A stretch of DNA of 64,000 nucleotides from Rhodovulum bhavnagarense (GCF_004343505.1 NZ_SLXU01000008.1:1-64000); one strand, 5' to 3'. Shown: positions 25,877 to 35,463, counted from the stretch's first letter. The notes: generated by a model from the letters alone, not told the origin. Program-made: numbers and translations.

Positions 25877-28800
25877 TCATACCTTTTGCGAGACAAGCTG
25901 CTGAACGGTTTTGAAATCAAACTGATCGCTCGCGCGCACCAGTTCGGCAAAGGTCGCCTTGTCCAGAGCCTCGCAAAGAATCGCATGGTTGCTCTCTACC
26001 AGGGTCTGTGTCCGAAATTCATGCCCGCGCGCTGCCTCGCCGATATCGTGCAACAATGTGGCGATCTGATCGGGTTCGAGGGTGACAGGCGCCTGCATGG
26101 CAGCGGTTTCTGCCGGCAGGGCGGCGCGAATGGCCTTGGCCAGGGCCTGTGTCTGGTCGGCCAGGGCACGCAGGCGGGCAGGATCGGGATGATCCGTCGA
26201 ATTTGCGTCCAGTCTCTCCTCGATCGCGGCGGCGGCGTCTGCCAGGGCGGTCGCCCCGATCTGACCTGCCGTGCCGCGCAGCTTGTGACAACGGGCGATG
26301 ACTTCCTTGCGGTCCGTTTCTCGCGTCATCGTCCGCAACGCCCTCAGCACGGCCGGGACATTGCGAACGAAACGCAAAAGAAGGGTGCGGTAGGTCGAGA
26401 ACTGTCCACGCGTCAGCCGCAGGCCTTTATCGGGATCCAGCCCCGATACGGCCCGAAGCGCCGCCATCTCGGGGGGCGGGGCGATCTCGCTTGCGGCGGG
26501 GTAGGGGCGGGGTGGGCGCGCGTCGCTGTCCGGCGGGGTGGTCTGATCTGACAACAGCCGCACGAGCGCGTCGCGCAGGACTTCGAAATCGATAGGTTTC
26601 GTTACCAGGTCGTTCATGCCCGCGGCAAGCGCCTCGTCGCGGCTTTCGGCGCTGCCGCTGGCGGTGAGGGCAAGGATGGGCACGTCGCCCGCCGGTTTCG
26701 GCAGCGCACGTATGCGGCGCGTTGCCTCCAGGCCGTCCATCACGGGCATCCGGCGATCCATCAGGACGATGTCGAACGGCAACCGCCCCATCCAGTCCAG
26801 CGCCTCGGCCCCGTTGAAGGCCGTGCTGACCTGCATGCCCATTTCCGACAGGTAAATGCCTGCGATTTCAATGTTGGTGGGGTTGTCATCGCACAGCAGA
26901 ACGCGCCGCCCCTTCAGCGCGGGGTGCTGTGTGCGCATACCGTTCATGGCAACAGATGGAGGAATCGCGGACGGGACGGTGGCGGCATGTCGCCTGCTCC
27001 AGGCCTCCGTCAGGGCGTCGTGAAGCAGAGAGATGTCCACCGGTTTTTGCAAGACGCCGTCGATCATTGCCGATTGCCGTTCCGCCTGTATTTCGGCGGC
27101 GCTTGTATGGACCATCAGGATGATCGGCGGGCTGTCCTTGCCAAGCTCTTGCCGAAGTGTTGCGACGCAGTCATCCAGGCTGATCCCCGGCAGGTCGTCA
27201 TCCAGAAGCACGGCATCGAAAGGTGCCCCCTTGGCGGTGGCCTCGCGGATGGCGCCGATCGCGGACTCGCGATCGCTTATGCCGGTTCCCCGCAGTGTCA
27301 GTGCCTCAAGCAGCTTGCAAATCGTTTGGCGCGCGGTGTCGTTGTCGTCCAGGACGAGCACGCGAGAATCCCTGCGGAAGGCCGTGGGGTCGAGTTCGCG
27401 CTGCAACATGCCCTTCCCCGGCCGATAGGGAAGCTGGAACCAGAAGGTAGAGCCTTTGCCGGCTTCGCTTTCAAGGCCGATCGTTCCGCCCATCAGTTCG
27501 ACAAAATGCTTGCAGATCGCAAGGCCCAGCCCGGTGCCGCCGTATCGGCGCGTGGTGGAACTGTCGACCTGGGTAAAGCTCTGGAACAGCTTTTCCGTCT
27601 GTTCGGGGGCCATGCCGATCCCGGTATCGGTGACCGCGAAATACAGCATTTCACCCTCGCCGGATTCCTTTCGGCGACGGACCTCTATGCTGATTTCTCC
27701 GATATCGGTGAACTTGACCGCGTTGCTGAGGAGGTTCAGCAGAACCTGCCCCGTCCTGGTCGGATCGCCCACGAAGGTCGTGTGCAAATCGGGATCGACG
27801 CGAGTGATGATTTCCAACGATTTTTCGGCGGCCTTGTCGGTGATCATCGCCACGGTGTTGCGCACCATCTGGTTGAGATCGTATTCGATCTCCTCGACAT
27901 TGATCCGCCCGGCCTCGGCCTTGGCCAGATCGAGAATGTCGTTGATGATCTGAAGCAGGTTCGTGCTGGAGGCATATATCTTTTCGATATGCGCATGCTG
28001 GCGCGGGGTCATCTCTGTCTTCAGCAGGATTTGCGCAAATCCCATGATCGCGTTCAGCGGTGTGCGCAACTCGTGGCTCATGTTCGACAGGAAGTCGGAT
28101 TTGACCCGCGCGGCCTCTTCGGCCATTTCGCGGGCCTCTTTCATCTTTTCGCGGGCCTCGCGTTCCTCGGTCACGTCATTGACGATCCAGACAGAGCCGC
28201 TGTCGATATCCTTGATGTCAACGATCGTGGCGCGCAGCTTGGCCCAGAAAACGGTGCCGTCTCGGCGGCGCAGGCGAACCTCTTGTTCGACGGGCTTGCC
28301 CGTTTTCAATCGCGCCGTGGCCTGGGCGGCGAACCGTGTGAAAGAAATATCGCTGGCCCAGAAATCGGATGGTGCGGTGTTGAGCAAGACCTTTGCCGGG
28401 GCGCGGAACAGGGTTTCAGTGGCCGGGTTCAACGCCGCGATCCGCCCTTGCCGGATCAGGACGATCCCGGATGAGGCCGCCGAGAGGATGGCGCGCAATT
28501 CGTTATTGGTGCTGGTCAGTTTCCGGGTTCGGGTCGCAACCTCGCGTTCCAGCCGCTTGCGATAGGTTCGCAAGGTTTCCTCGGCTTCGCGCTGGGCGGT
28601 GACATCTGTCCAGATGACCTGGTAGATCGTGTTTTCCGCCCCCTTGATCGCGGTCAGCAAGACATGGACCAGGCGCTTGCCCCCATCGGCATGCAGATGC
28701 TCCCAGTCAAAGCTCACGCTGCCCTTGGCATCGGCCTCTGCGAATAGCAGGCGGGCGCGCTCGACAGAGCTTGTGCCGTCGGGCTGCTGGTCTGGTGAAA

Positions 28801-30307
28801 TCTCTGCCGGCGTTTTTCCGACGATGCTGTCGGAAAAGAAATACCCCAGGAGGTTCAGCGCGGCCCGGTTGGCCGAGGTGAAAACGCCCCCCTCGATCGT
28901 GGCGATGGGTTGTTCGGTGTTGAAGAACAGCTTGCGAAAGCGATCCTCGCTTTGACTGAGGGCGTTACGCGATTCCAGGCGGGCGATCTGGCTGGTGATG
29001 CGCGCCACGACCAGCCCCATCATCTCGTCTTGCTCTTTGAGGAAGGGGCCCTGTTTTTCCTGTTCGGGGCTCAACTCGTCATAGCAGATCGTAATCTCGC
29101 CGCGGGCCGCGCCATCCACGGTGATCGGCCATGTATGCACGGCGACCTTGCGGTTGGAACCGATCAGGTCGCCCGTATGTTCGCCGATCGTGACACGTGC
29201 ATGGCAATGCTCGGCAAACCAGAATCCCTGTGGCAAGGCACGCGCCAACTCGAGGGTCAGTTTCGCCAGGTCGCCCCCATGTTCCTGGGTGATGTCGGTA
29301 ACCCGTTCGATCGTGCGCAGTTCCTTGACACGCTCGATCAGTTGGGCCTCTGACTCGCGCCGGGCGCTGGTTTCGATCCGCACCCGGCGCCGAAGGCTGA
29401 GATTCCAGATCAGCGCACCAACCCCGAGAACCGCGAGCACACCGGCCACTTCCAGGAGTTGGATCAGGTGCGTTTTCAAGTGGTTGTTGGGCGTTAACAG
29501 GGTGCGCCCATACCACTTGTCCTCGATGGCCCGGAATGTCTGGGGCGGAATCCGGGCAAAGCCGACGGCTACCTTTTCATAAAGGGCCAGGTCGGCCTCG
29601 GGTACCGCCCAGTGAATGCCCGTCTGGAAAAGCTGTGCCGCCGCGCGGAACTTTTCGTCGACCCCGCGCTGGTTCAGCAAGTAGTTGGCCTGCCGTTCCA
29701 GCATGCAGAATACCTGGATCTCTCCGGCTGCCGCGGCATCGGTCAACGCCCCCGGGTCCGAATAGGCGCGGATATAGTCAACGCCTTGGGACAGGAGGTA
29801 TTCCTCGCATGCGCCGGACCCCACGACCCCGATGACAAAGGGCCTTGCCGAGTCGAGATCGGTAATGCCCAGCAAGTCGTCGGAATAAAGAAGGGCGGCG
29901 TCGAGCGTGATGAATGCATCCGAGAAGGTCAGCCTGTCGCGCAGTTTCGGCGTGGACTGGAGCCCATCGATCACATCGGCACGGCGTTCGTCGAACAGCC
30001 AGATCGCGCTGGAAAGGTCGGTCAGCACGAAATCGACCTTGATGCCTGTCGCCTCTTCCCACGCGCGCCAGGTGTCGATGCGGCTCCCGTATGGTTCGCC
30101 CTCGTTATCCTTGATGTAGAAGGGCGGAAAATAGGCCGGTGCGGCGACGGTGATCGATGGTTGCGCCGTTTCGGCGTCTGCCGCCATCCCGGACGACTGG
30201 GCAGCGGCGGGAGAAAGACCTGCCCACGCAGACCAGAGCAACATCGCGCCAAGACCCGCCCGCCGTGTGCCCGGCAGGGAAAGGCGTGTGCGTCTTTTTC
30301 TGCCCAT
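25877..30307 (-). CDS. Hybrid histidine kinase with periplasmic solute sensor
   Basis: A 1476-residue protein with a full phosphorelay. Signal/TM at about 17-36; solute-binding domain (SBP_bac_3 type) at about 50-270; membrane helix at about 280-303; GAF-like region at 335-440; PAS at about 455-575 and 600-715; HisKA with H745 in NMSHELRTP; ATPase with N862 in LLSNAVKF and the G boxes DTGIGM and GGTGLGL; first receiver (D1036 in VLLDDDLPG); second receiver (D1184 in VLMDRRMP); HPt with H1341 in CHKLRGTAGQI. This is the BvgS/EvgS-like layout: a periplasmic ligand, perhaps an amino acid or small carboxylate, controls autophosphorylation. AAGGGAGCG precedes the ATG. The HD-GYP gene lies 33 bases upstream in the same direction and is probably cotranscribed. 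Confidence 0.93.
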   Translation of the reverse strand: MGRKRRTRLSLPGTRRAGLGAMLLWSAWAGLSPAAAQSSGMAADAETAQPSITVAAPAYFPPFYIKDNEGEPYGSRIDTWRAWEEATGIKVDFVLTDLSSAIWLFDERRADVIDGLQSTPKLRDRLTFSDAFITLDAALLYSDDLLGITDLDSARPFVIGVVGSGACEEYLLSQGVDYIRAYSDPGALTDAAAAGEIQVFCMLERQANYLLNQRGVDEKFRAAAQLFQTGIHWAVPEADLALYEKVAVGFARIPPQTFRAIEDKWYGRTLLTPNNHLKTHLIQLLEVAGVLAVLGVGALIWNLSLRRRVRIETSARRESEAQLIERVKELRTIERVTDITQEHGGDLAKLTLELARALPQGFWFAEHCHARVTIGEHTGDLIGSNRKVAVHTWPITVDGAARGEITICYDELSPEQEKQGPFLKEQDEMMGLVVARITSQIARLESRNALSQSEDRFRKLFFNTEQPIATIEGGVFTSANRAALNLLGYFFSDSIVGKTPAEISPDQQPDGTSSVERARLLFAEADAKGSVSFDWEHLHADGGKRLVHVLLTAIKGAENTIYQVIWTDVTAQREAEETLRTYRKRLEREVATRTRKLTSTNNELRAILSAASSGIVLIRQGRIAALNPATETLFRAPAKVLLNTAPSDFWASDISFTRFAAQATARLKTGKPVEQEVRLRRRDGTVFWAKLRATIVDIKDIDSGSVWIVNDVTEEREAREKMKEAREMAEEAARVKSDFLSNMSHELRTPLNAIMGFAQILLKTEMTPRQHAHIEKIYASSTNLLQIINDILDLAKAEAGRINVEEIEYDLNQMVRNTVAMITDKAAEKSLEIITRVDPDLHTTFVGDPTRTGQVLLNLLSNAVKFTDIGEISIEVRRRKESGEGEMLYFAVTDTGIGMAPEQTEKLFQSFTQVDSSTTRRYGGTGLGLAICKHFVELMGGTIGLESEAGKGSTFWFQLPYRPGKGMLQRELDPTAFRRDSRVLVLDDNDTARQTICKLLEALTLRGTGISDRESAIGAIREATAKGAPFDAVLLDDDLPGISLDDCVATLRQELGKDSPPIILMVHTSAAEIQAERQSAMIDGVLQKPVDISLLHDALTEAWSRRHAATVPSAIPPSVAMNGMRTQHPALKGRRVLLCDDNPTNIEIAGIYLSEMGMQVSTAFNGAEALDWMGRLPFDIVLMDRRMPVMDGLEATRRIRALPKPAGDVPILALTASGSAESRDEALAAGMNDLVTKPIDFEVLRDALVRLLSDQTTPPDSDARPPRPYPAASEIAPPPEMAALRAVSGLDPDKGLRLTRGQFSTYRTLLLRFVRNVPAVLRALRTMTRETDRKEVIARCHKLRGTAGQIGATALADAAAAIEERLDANSTDHPDPARLRALADQTQALAKAIRAALPAETAAMQAPVTLEPDQIATLLHDIGEAARGHEFRTQTLVESNHAILCEALDKATFAELVRASDQFDFKTVQQLVSQKV

Positions 30308-30340
30308 GCTCGCTCCCTTGTGGCGGAACGGTGCGCGATC

Positions 30341-31477
30341 CTAGGTGGTTTCGGGCGCGGGATCGCTGAATTTTTCAGCGACTTCAAAGAAATGATCCCG
30401 CATCGCGACATAGGCGTCAATGACATCGGGATCGAAATGCGTTCCCCGGCCCTCGAGAAGGATCTCGTCCACTTTTTCAAGCGGCATGGCCTCTTTGTAG
30501 ACACGCGCCGAGGACAGCGCGTCGAATACGTCGGCGACCGCCATCATCCGCGCCGATAGCGGGATCTGGTCACCCGACAGTCCGTCGGGATAGCCCGAAC
30601 CATCCCATTTCTCGTGATGGAAATGGGCAATCTCGGCGGCGACAGCCAGGAATTCCAGCGCGTGCCTTGATTGTTCCTCGGAAAGGCCGGCGCTGGCCCT
30701 GGCCTGGTCCATCGCCATTTCTATCGCGTCGCTGCCGATACGCGAATGGGTCTTGATGATCTCGAATTCCTCGGGGGTCAGGCGCCCGGGTTTGAGAAGG
30801 ACCTTGTCGGATATCGCAACCTTGCCGATATCGTGCAGCGGCGAGGCCTTGACGATCAGTTCCCTGTGCTTGGGGTCGAGTTCGTCGCGGTGCTCGGGCA
30901 TCCGTGCAAGGTAGTCGGCCAGCAGCCGCACATAGCTTTGGGTGCGCAGGATGTGCAGTCCCGTATCCTTGTCGCGCGCCTCGGCGAGGGTGGCGAGCGC
31001 GGATATGGTCACCTCCTGGATCAGCAGGTTTTCCCGCATCCTCCGCGCCACTTCGCGTTCGAGCCATTCATTCTGGTCGGCCAGCACGTCGCGCGCCGCC
31101 TTGAGGTCGAGTTGCGCCCTTACCCGTGCCGTCAGAACCGCCGGGACGATCGGCTTGCCGATATAGTCCTGCGCACCCATTTTCAGGCCCGCCTCCTCGT
31201 CGATATGTTGCGACTTGGCGGTCACGAAAATAACGGGGATGTTGGCCGTTTCGGGGCTTTCCCGCAAATGGTGCAAGACCTCGTGCCCGTCCATCTGTGG
31301 CATCATCACGTCAAGCAGGATCAGGTCGGGATGCGGCGCCGTGCGGGCGATGTCCAGTGCCACGCTTCCCGATGTCGCGACCTTGACCTGGTAATCCGCC
31401 GACAACAATTCGCCGAGCAGGTACAGGTTCTGCGGCTCGTCATCGACAATCAGGATACTGGCTTTCGCTTGTGTCAT
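30341..31477 (-). CDS. Receiver-HD-GYP c-di-GMP phosphodiesterase
   Basis: A 378-residue RpfG-like protein. Receiver domain at 7-125 with D56 in LILLDVMMP and K108 in IGKPI; then a coiled linker; HD-GYP domain at about 155-365 with H215-D216 (LHDIGKVAI), H244 in KTHSRIG, H287-H288 in FHHEKWDGSGYPDGL and VADVFDALSS. All metal ligands that I can check are present, so it should hydrolyse cyclic di-GMP when its receiver is phosphorylated. The ATG at 31477 was chosen since the receiver strand starts right after it (ASILIVDDE); the reading frame extends upstream without protein-like content. It is the first gene of a pair with the hybrid kinase, the natural phosphodonor. Confidence 0.92.
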   Translation of the reverse strand: MTQAKASILIVDDEPQNLYLLGELLSADYQVKVATSGSVALDIARTAPHPDLILLDVMMPQMDGHEVLHHLRESPETANIPVIFVTAKSQHIDEEAGLKMGAQDYIGKPIVPAVLTARVRAQLDLKAARDVLADQNEWLEREVARRMRENLLIQEVTISALATLAEARDKDTGLHILRTQSYVRLLADYLARMPEHRDELDPKHRELIVKASPLHDIGKVAISDKVLLKPGRLTPEEFEIIKTHSRIGSDAIEMAMDQARASAGLSEEQSRHALEFLAVAAEIAHFHHEKWDGSGYPDGLSGDQIPLSARMMAVADVFDALSSARVYKEAMPLEKVDEILLEGRGTHFDPDVIDAYVAMRDHFFEVAEKFSDPAPETT

Positions 31478-31789
31478 CGATTCGGCTGTCCTGTAAGTGT
31501 GTCTCTGCCACATATCTCTTGTCGGGCAGACCGCAACGGTCCCGCTAAAAGCTGCCGTTTCAGATGTTGAGATACCACGATCCTCACCCGAACAAAACGG
31601 CGCGCACGAAAAGGACTTAAACATTTTTGGCCAATACTCGCCAATGTTTATGCGTTTAAGTCACGTTCCCGCAAGCGCGCCGGGATAAGGATGCCGCCCG
31701 CGCAGTCCTGGCGGGATGAAATCCTGCGCCATCTGCCTATTTTTAGGGCGATCGCTCGGGTATGGGCTGGCGGGGCTGGAAAAATGCTT

Positions 31790-31811
31790 GCGGGCCGGAC
31801 GATCGGCTCGC
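31790..31811 (+). promoter_or_regulatory. Leader hairpin with hexaloop, candidate ANTAR site
   Basis: An 8-base-pair stem (GCGGGCCG/CGGCTCGC, one G-U pair) closes a six-base loop GACGAT. ANTAR proteins bind paired stems with six-base loops having A at position 1 and G at position 4; here G4 is present but A1 is not. A second possible structure lies at 31833-31851 (ACGG/CCGT with an AATTGG hexaloop inside) and would overlap the 5' arm of the terminator that follows. The arrangement fits control by the AmiR-like protein encoded just downstream. Confidence 0.45.
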
Positions 31812-31846
31812 TAGGTTCGTATCAAATGTATGACGGCAATTGGGCC

Positions 31847-31880
31847 CCCGTGTCTCTGATTTGAGAGGCGCGGGTTTTTT
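31847..31880 (+). terminator. Leader terminator upstream of amiC
   Basis: A rho-independent terminator shape: stem CCCGTGTCTCT/AGAGGCGCGGG (11 pairs, two of them G-U), loop GATTTG, followed directly by six T. It sits only 21 bases before the amiC start codon, so it would stop transcription before the whole operon unless antitermination occurs. AmiR from Pseudomonas aeruginosa works by just such antitermination. Confidence 0.75.
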
Positions 31881-31901
31881 GTGCGCCGAACCGGAGGCAA
31901 G

Positions 31902-33038
31902 ATGGGAACCACATCTGCACATAAAGTTGGCCTGCTCTTTTCGACCACCGGGCCTTACGCTGCGCTTGGCCGGTCGGCGCTGGACGGCGCGCGGATGGCG
32001 GTCGACGAAGTCAACGCCGAAGGTGAGGTCGCGCTTGTGCCGGTCATGTGCGATCCCGAGGGCATCCCGCACCTTTACGAGAAATGCACCCGGCGATTGC
32101 TGCGCGAGGGGGCCGTGCGTCACATCGTGGGCGGCATCACGTCCTGGTCGCGCAAGGACATGATCCCGGTGCTGGAGCGGCGGGATGCAATGCTTTGGTA
32201 TCCCTGTCCCTACGAGGGGTTCGAGTGCAATGACCATGTCGTCTACCTCGGCGCCTGTCCGAACCAGCATCTCGTGCCACTTGTCGATCACGTCTTGCAG
32301 GATCGGCCCCGGCGCGCGGTGCTTGTTGGTTCGAATTATGTCTGGGGCTGGGAAACGCTGCGCGTCGCGCGCGAGAGGCTGTCGGCGGCCGGTGTCGAGA
32401 TCGCAGCAGAGCGGTTCGTGCCGCTGGGCGAAACGGGCTGCGCACATCTGATCGACGAAATCCGCGCCTGCCGACCCGACGTGATCGTCAACAGCCTGAT
32501 CGGTCCGTCCAACCATGCCTTCATGCACATGCTTGCGGAAATCCGCGACATGACGGGTAGTTGCCAGGTGATCAGCGCCAACCAGACAGAGGCAGACCTG
32601 GATGAGCTGGGGCAGGCGGCGGATGGCATGCTGTCAATCGCCGCTTGGTTCGAGGGCATCGAAACGCCAGAGAACCGGCTGTTCCGCGCCAGGATTGCCG
32701 ATGCCTTGGGGCCAGATTACCGCGCGTCGTGCAACTTTGCGACGGCCTACACGGCCGTTCGGTTACTGGCCGAGGGGATCGCCCGCGTCGGCCATGACGA
32801 GCCGCAAGCGGTTTTCGATGCCGTGTCGGGGCGTATTCTGGATACGGTGCTTGGCCCGGTCGAGATCGACCCGGCCACGCGCCACACCACGCTTGTACCC
32901 CGGATGGGAAGGCTGCGGAGAGGCGTTTTCGAGATCGTTTCCGCTGCGTCGGACAAGGTCGCCCCTGACCCGTACCTGACCCGCGTGACCCCGCCCCCGC
33001 CGAGACAACGCAAACCTGAACTCAGGATCGTGTCATGA
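31902..33038 (+). CDS. amiC: AmiC-like amide-binding sensor protein
   Basis: A 378-residue periplasmic-binding-protein fold without signal peptide, thus cytosolic, as AmiC of Pseudomonas. Family marks: KVGLLFSTTGPYAALGRSALDGA at the N-terminus, GGITSWSRKDMIPVLE, WYPCPYEGFE and LVGSNYVWGWE, all typical of the AmiC/UrtA branch. In the known system AmiC holds AmiR inactive and releases it upon binding a small amide. ATG at 31902 follows CCGGAGGCAAG; a GTG at 31881 in the same frame is inside the leader terminator tail and unlikely. It overlaps amiR by 4 bases and heads an operon of transporter and hydrolase genes. Confidence 0.9.
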   Translation: MGTTSAHKVGLLFSTTGPYAALGRSALDGARMAVDEVNAEGEVALVPVMCDPEGIPHLYEKCTRRLLREGAVRHIVGGITSWSRKDMIPVLERRDAMLWYPCPYEGFECNDHVVYLGACPNQHLVPLVDHVLQDRPRRAVLVGSNYVWGWETLRVARERLSAAGVEIAAERFVPLGETGCAHLIDEIRACRPDVIVNSLIGPSNHAFMHMLAEIRDMTGSCQVISANQTEADLDELGQAADGMLSIAAWFEGIETPENRLFRARIADALGPDYRASCNFATAYTAVRLLAEGIARVGHDEPQAVFDAVSGRILDTVLGPVEIDPATRHTTLVPRMGRLRRGVFEIVSAASDKVAPDPYLTRVTPPPPRQRKPELRIVS

Positions 33039-33622
33039 CTTCCATGCTGGACCTGAACTTTACCGGCCGCCGCGCGGTTGTTCTGCACCCGACTGAAACC
33101 GTTCGCACGCGCCTTGCCAGCCGCCTCGACGTTCTGGGGCTCGCGGTCGAGGGGCACTGGCCCGACCTGCCCGCGGAGCGCATCGATTTCCTGTTCGTGG
33201 ATATCGATATGGGCCATGACGGGCAGCTGCATTGGGAACCGGGGCAGGCACCGATGCCGGTGATCGGGGTGATCCGGTCGGAAACGCCCGGACGCCTGGC
33301 CTGGGCTTTGCGTCACAACCTGGATGCCTTTCTGTCCGAGGCGGCGCCCGAACTCGTCTATTCCTCGCTGGTCATCGCAACCGCCAGGTGGACAGAGCGC
33401 GCGCGCCGGACCGAGCATGACGTAGAGGCCGCCCGTCGGGCCGGGATGCGCCATTTTCTGATCCGCGCGGTCATGCAGATCATGGAAACCCACGGTGTCG
33501 ATGAACTGGGGGCGCTGAGGAAACTTCGTACCCTCGCCATGGTCGAGCGCGTGGCGCTGGAAGATGCGGCGCTATTGGTGCTCAACGAAAATGGCACCTT
33601 GCCATCGGAGGGGTCGGCATGA
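33035..33622 (+). CDS. amiR: AmiR-like ANTAR antiterminator
   Basis: A 195-residue protein: pseudo-receiver domain at about 10-115 lacking the usual phosphorylation signature, coiled segment, and an ANTAR RNA-binding domain at about 130-190 (AVMQIMETHGVDELGALRKLRTLAMVERVALEDAA in pieces). The conserved ANTAR pattern of alternating alanine and aromatic positions is partly divergent. Start ATG overlaps the amiC stop (ATGA) and its own stop overlaps the next permease start, which shows translational coupling along the operon. Expected to bind the leader RNA near 31790-31880 and allow read-through when AmiC senses the ligand. Confidence 0.87.
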   Translation: MTSMLDLNFTGRRAVVLHPTETVRTRLASRLDVLGLAVEGHWPDLPAERIDFLFVDIDMGHDGQLHWEPGQAPMPVIGVIRSETPGRLAWALRHNLDAFLSEAAPELVYSSLVIATARWTERARRTEHDVEAARRAGMRHFLIRAVMQIMETHGVDELGALRKLRTLAMVERVALEDAALLVLNENGTLPSEGSA

Positions 33623-34521
33623 GTGAGCCGAGCGTCACCGCGCAAAAGGCCCCCGCGCGGGCGGATGGCGCGAGCACGGTGATGGTGCGACTGCTGCGCC
33701 GGCCGCGATCAGCCTTTGCGCTGATCGTCATCCTGACCATGGTGGGCGCGGCGGTTCTTGCGCCATGGATCATGCCTTATGATCCGAACGACCAGATGTT
33801 TGATGGCCTCAGCCTGGAGGGTGCCCCGCTGCCGCCCTCTTCGGAATTCTGGCTGGGCACCGACCTGTTGGGGCGCGATCTGTTCTCGCGGTTGATCCTG
33901 GGCACCCAGACCTCGCTGATCATCGGGGTGCTGGCCAACGGGATCGCCGTGCTGCTGGGCGCCACCGTGGGTATCACCGCGGGCTATTTCGGCGGCTGGA
34001 TCGGCGGGATCCTGATGCGGTTTACCGACCTGATGATGGCCTTTCCCGCGCTATTGCTGGCCATCGTGCTGGCGGCGATCTTCAAGCCCTCGCTACTGAT
34101 TGTGGCCCTCGTGATCGCGATGGTGAACTGGGTGCAGATGGCGCGCGTCATCTATACCGAGACCCGCAGCCTGGCGCAGCGGGAATTCATCGACGTGCAG
34201 CGCGCGATGGGTGCGTCCACCTTCCGCATCCTGGGCCGGCATATCCTGCCGCACCTGGTCTATTCGATCATCGTCTTCGGCACGCTGGGGATTTCCACGA
34301 CCGTCCTGCTGGAGGCGACGCTCTCCTACCTTGGCGTCGGCGTGCAGCCGCCCACGCCAAGCTGGGGCAACATCATCTTTGAAAATCAGACCTATTTCGC
34401 CAACGCGCCCTGGCTGGTTTTCTTTCCCGGCGTGGCCATCGTCCTGCTGGCGCTGTCGTTCAACCTGCTGGGGGACGCGTTGCGCGACACCCTCGATCCC
34501 AGACTGAAGGGGCGGCACTGA
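33619..34521 (+). CDS. ABC peptide/nickel-type permease, DppC family
   Basis: A 300-residue inner-membrane permease of the DppC/OppC class: cytosolic N-terminus, first membrane helix at about 35-55 (SAFALIVILTMVGAAVLAPWIM), periplasmic loop with FWLGTDLLGRDLFSRLILG, then five helices containing the EAA loop (EFIDVQRAMGASTFRILGRHILP). Its end is DTLDPRLKGRH, typical of the family. It overlaps amiR by 4 and the DppB-type gene by 1 base. It should pair with the next permease and the fused ATPase to import the ligand captured by the binding protein at 35464-37089. Confidence 0.93.
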   Translation: MSEPSVTAQKAPARADGASTVMVRLLRRPRSAFALIVILTMVGAAVLAPWIMPYDPNDQMFDGLSLEGAPLPPSSEFWLGTDLLGRDLFSRLILGTQTSLIIGVLANGIAVLLGATVGITAGYFGGWIGGILMRFTDLMMAFPALLLAIVLAAIFKPSLLIVALVIAMVNWVQMARVIYTETRSLAQREFIDVQRAMGASTFRILGRHILPHLVYSIIVFGTLGISTTVLLEATLSYLGVGVQPPTPSWGNIIFENQTYFANAPWLVFFPGVAIVLLALSFNLLGDALRDTLDPRLKGRH

Positions 34522-35441
34522 TGTGGGCCTATGTGATCCGCCGCCTCGGGGAATCCCTGCTGATCCTGCTGGGTATCAGCCTGGTCACCTTTGCGCTGCT
34601 ATATCTTGTCCCCGCCGACCCCGCGCGCCAGATTGCCGGACGCTCTGCCACTGCGGAAACGGTGGCCAATATCCGCGCGCAACTGGGCCTGGATCAGCCG
34701 TTCCACATCCAGTACCTGCGCTATCTCGGCAATCTCTTGCAGGGTGACCTGGGGCGGTCCTACCTGCAACGCACCGAGGTTTCGGAACTGATCGCGGCGC
34801 GGATGCCGGCGACGCTGCTGTTGATGCTGGCGACCATCGTGGTGGAGCTGATCATCGGGCTGACCATCGGCGCCATCGCCGCGCTCAAGCGGAACTCGGC
34901 CGTCGACCAGTCGCTCATGGTGTTCTCCTTCGTCACCATCTCGGCCCCGCAATTCGTGGTGGGCATCCTGCTGCTCTATGTTTTCGCGGTGCAGCTGGGC
35001 TGGTTCCCGATCGGGGGCTACGGCACCTTTGCCCATCTGGTGCTGCCCGCGATCACCATCGGGTTGCTGGGCACAGGCTGGTACTCGCGCATGATGCGGA
35101 GTTCCATGATCGACGTGCTGGCGCAGGATTACGTCCGCACGGCGCGGGCCAAGGGGCTGGGCCGGTTGCGCATCATCCTGCGCCATGTCGCGCCCAACGC
35201 GATCCTGCCCATCATTGCCATGATCGGCATCGATATCGGGCTGTTCATGTCCGGTATCGTGGTGGTCGAAAGCGTGTTCGGCTGGCCCGGTATCGGCCAG
35301 CTGGCCTGGCAGGCGATCCAGCGCGTGGACATTCCCATCATCATGGGGGTCACGCTTGTGTCCGCCTGTTTCATCGTCCTCGGGAACCTTCTTGCGGATC
35401 TCATCGCGCCGCTGGTGGACCCGAGGATCAAGCTGAAATGA
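34521..35441 (+). CDS. ABC peptide/nickel-type permease, DppB family
   Basis: A 306-residue permease with the canonical N-terminus of DppB (YVIRRLGESLLILLGISLVTFALLYLVPADPA in pieces), the QLGLDQPFHIQYLRYL stretch, and the EAA loop DYVRTARAKGLGRLRIILRHVAPNA. Six membrane helices are expected. Gene order permease C - permease B - binding protein - ATPase differs from the common order where the binding protein comes first. The TGATG junction with the upstream gene indicates coupled translation. Confidence 0.93.
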   Translation: MWAYVIRRLGESLLILLGISLVTFALLYLVPADPARQIAGRSATAETVANIRAQLGLDQPFHIQYLRYLGNLLQGDLGRSYLQRTEVSELIAARMPATLLLMLATIVVELIIGLTIGAIAALKRNSAVDQSLMVFSFVTISAPQFVVGILLLYVFAVQLGWFPIGGYGTFAHLVLPAITIGLLGTGWYSRMMRSSMIDVLAQDYVRTARAKGLGRLRIILRHVAPNAILPIIAMIGIDIGLFMSGIVVVESVFGWPGIGQLAWQAIQRVDIPIIMGVTLVSACFIVLGNLLADLIAPLVDPRIKLK

Positions 35442-35463
35442 CCAACAGGAGAGGGAAAGACCA

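Noticed and set aside
26924-28474. A 516-residue plus-strand frame opposite the hybrid kinase
   Set aside because: Antisense shadow in a GC-rich gene; all domain motifs are on the minus strand.
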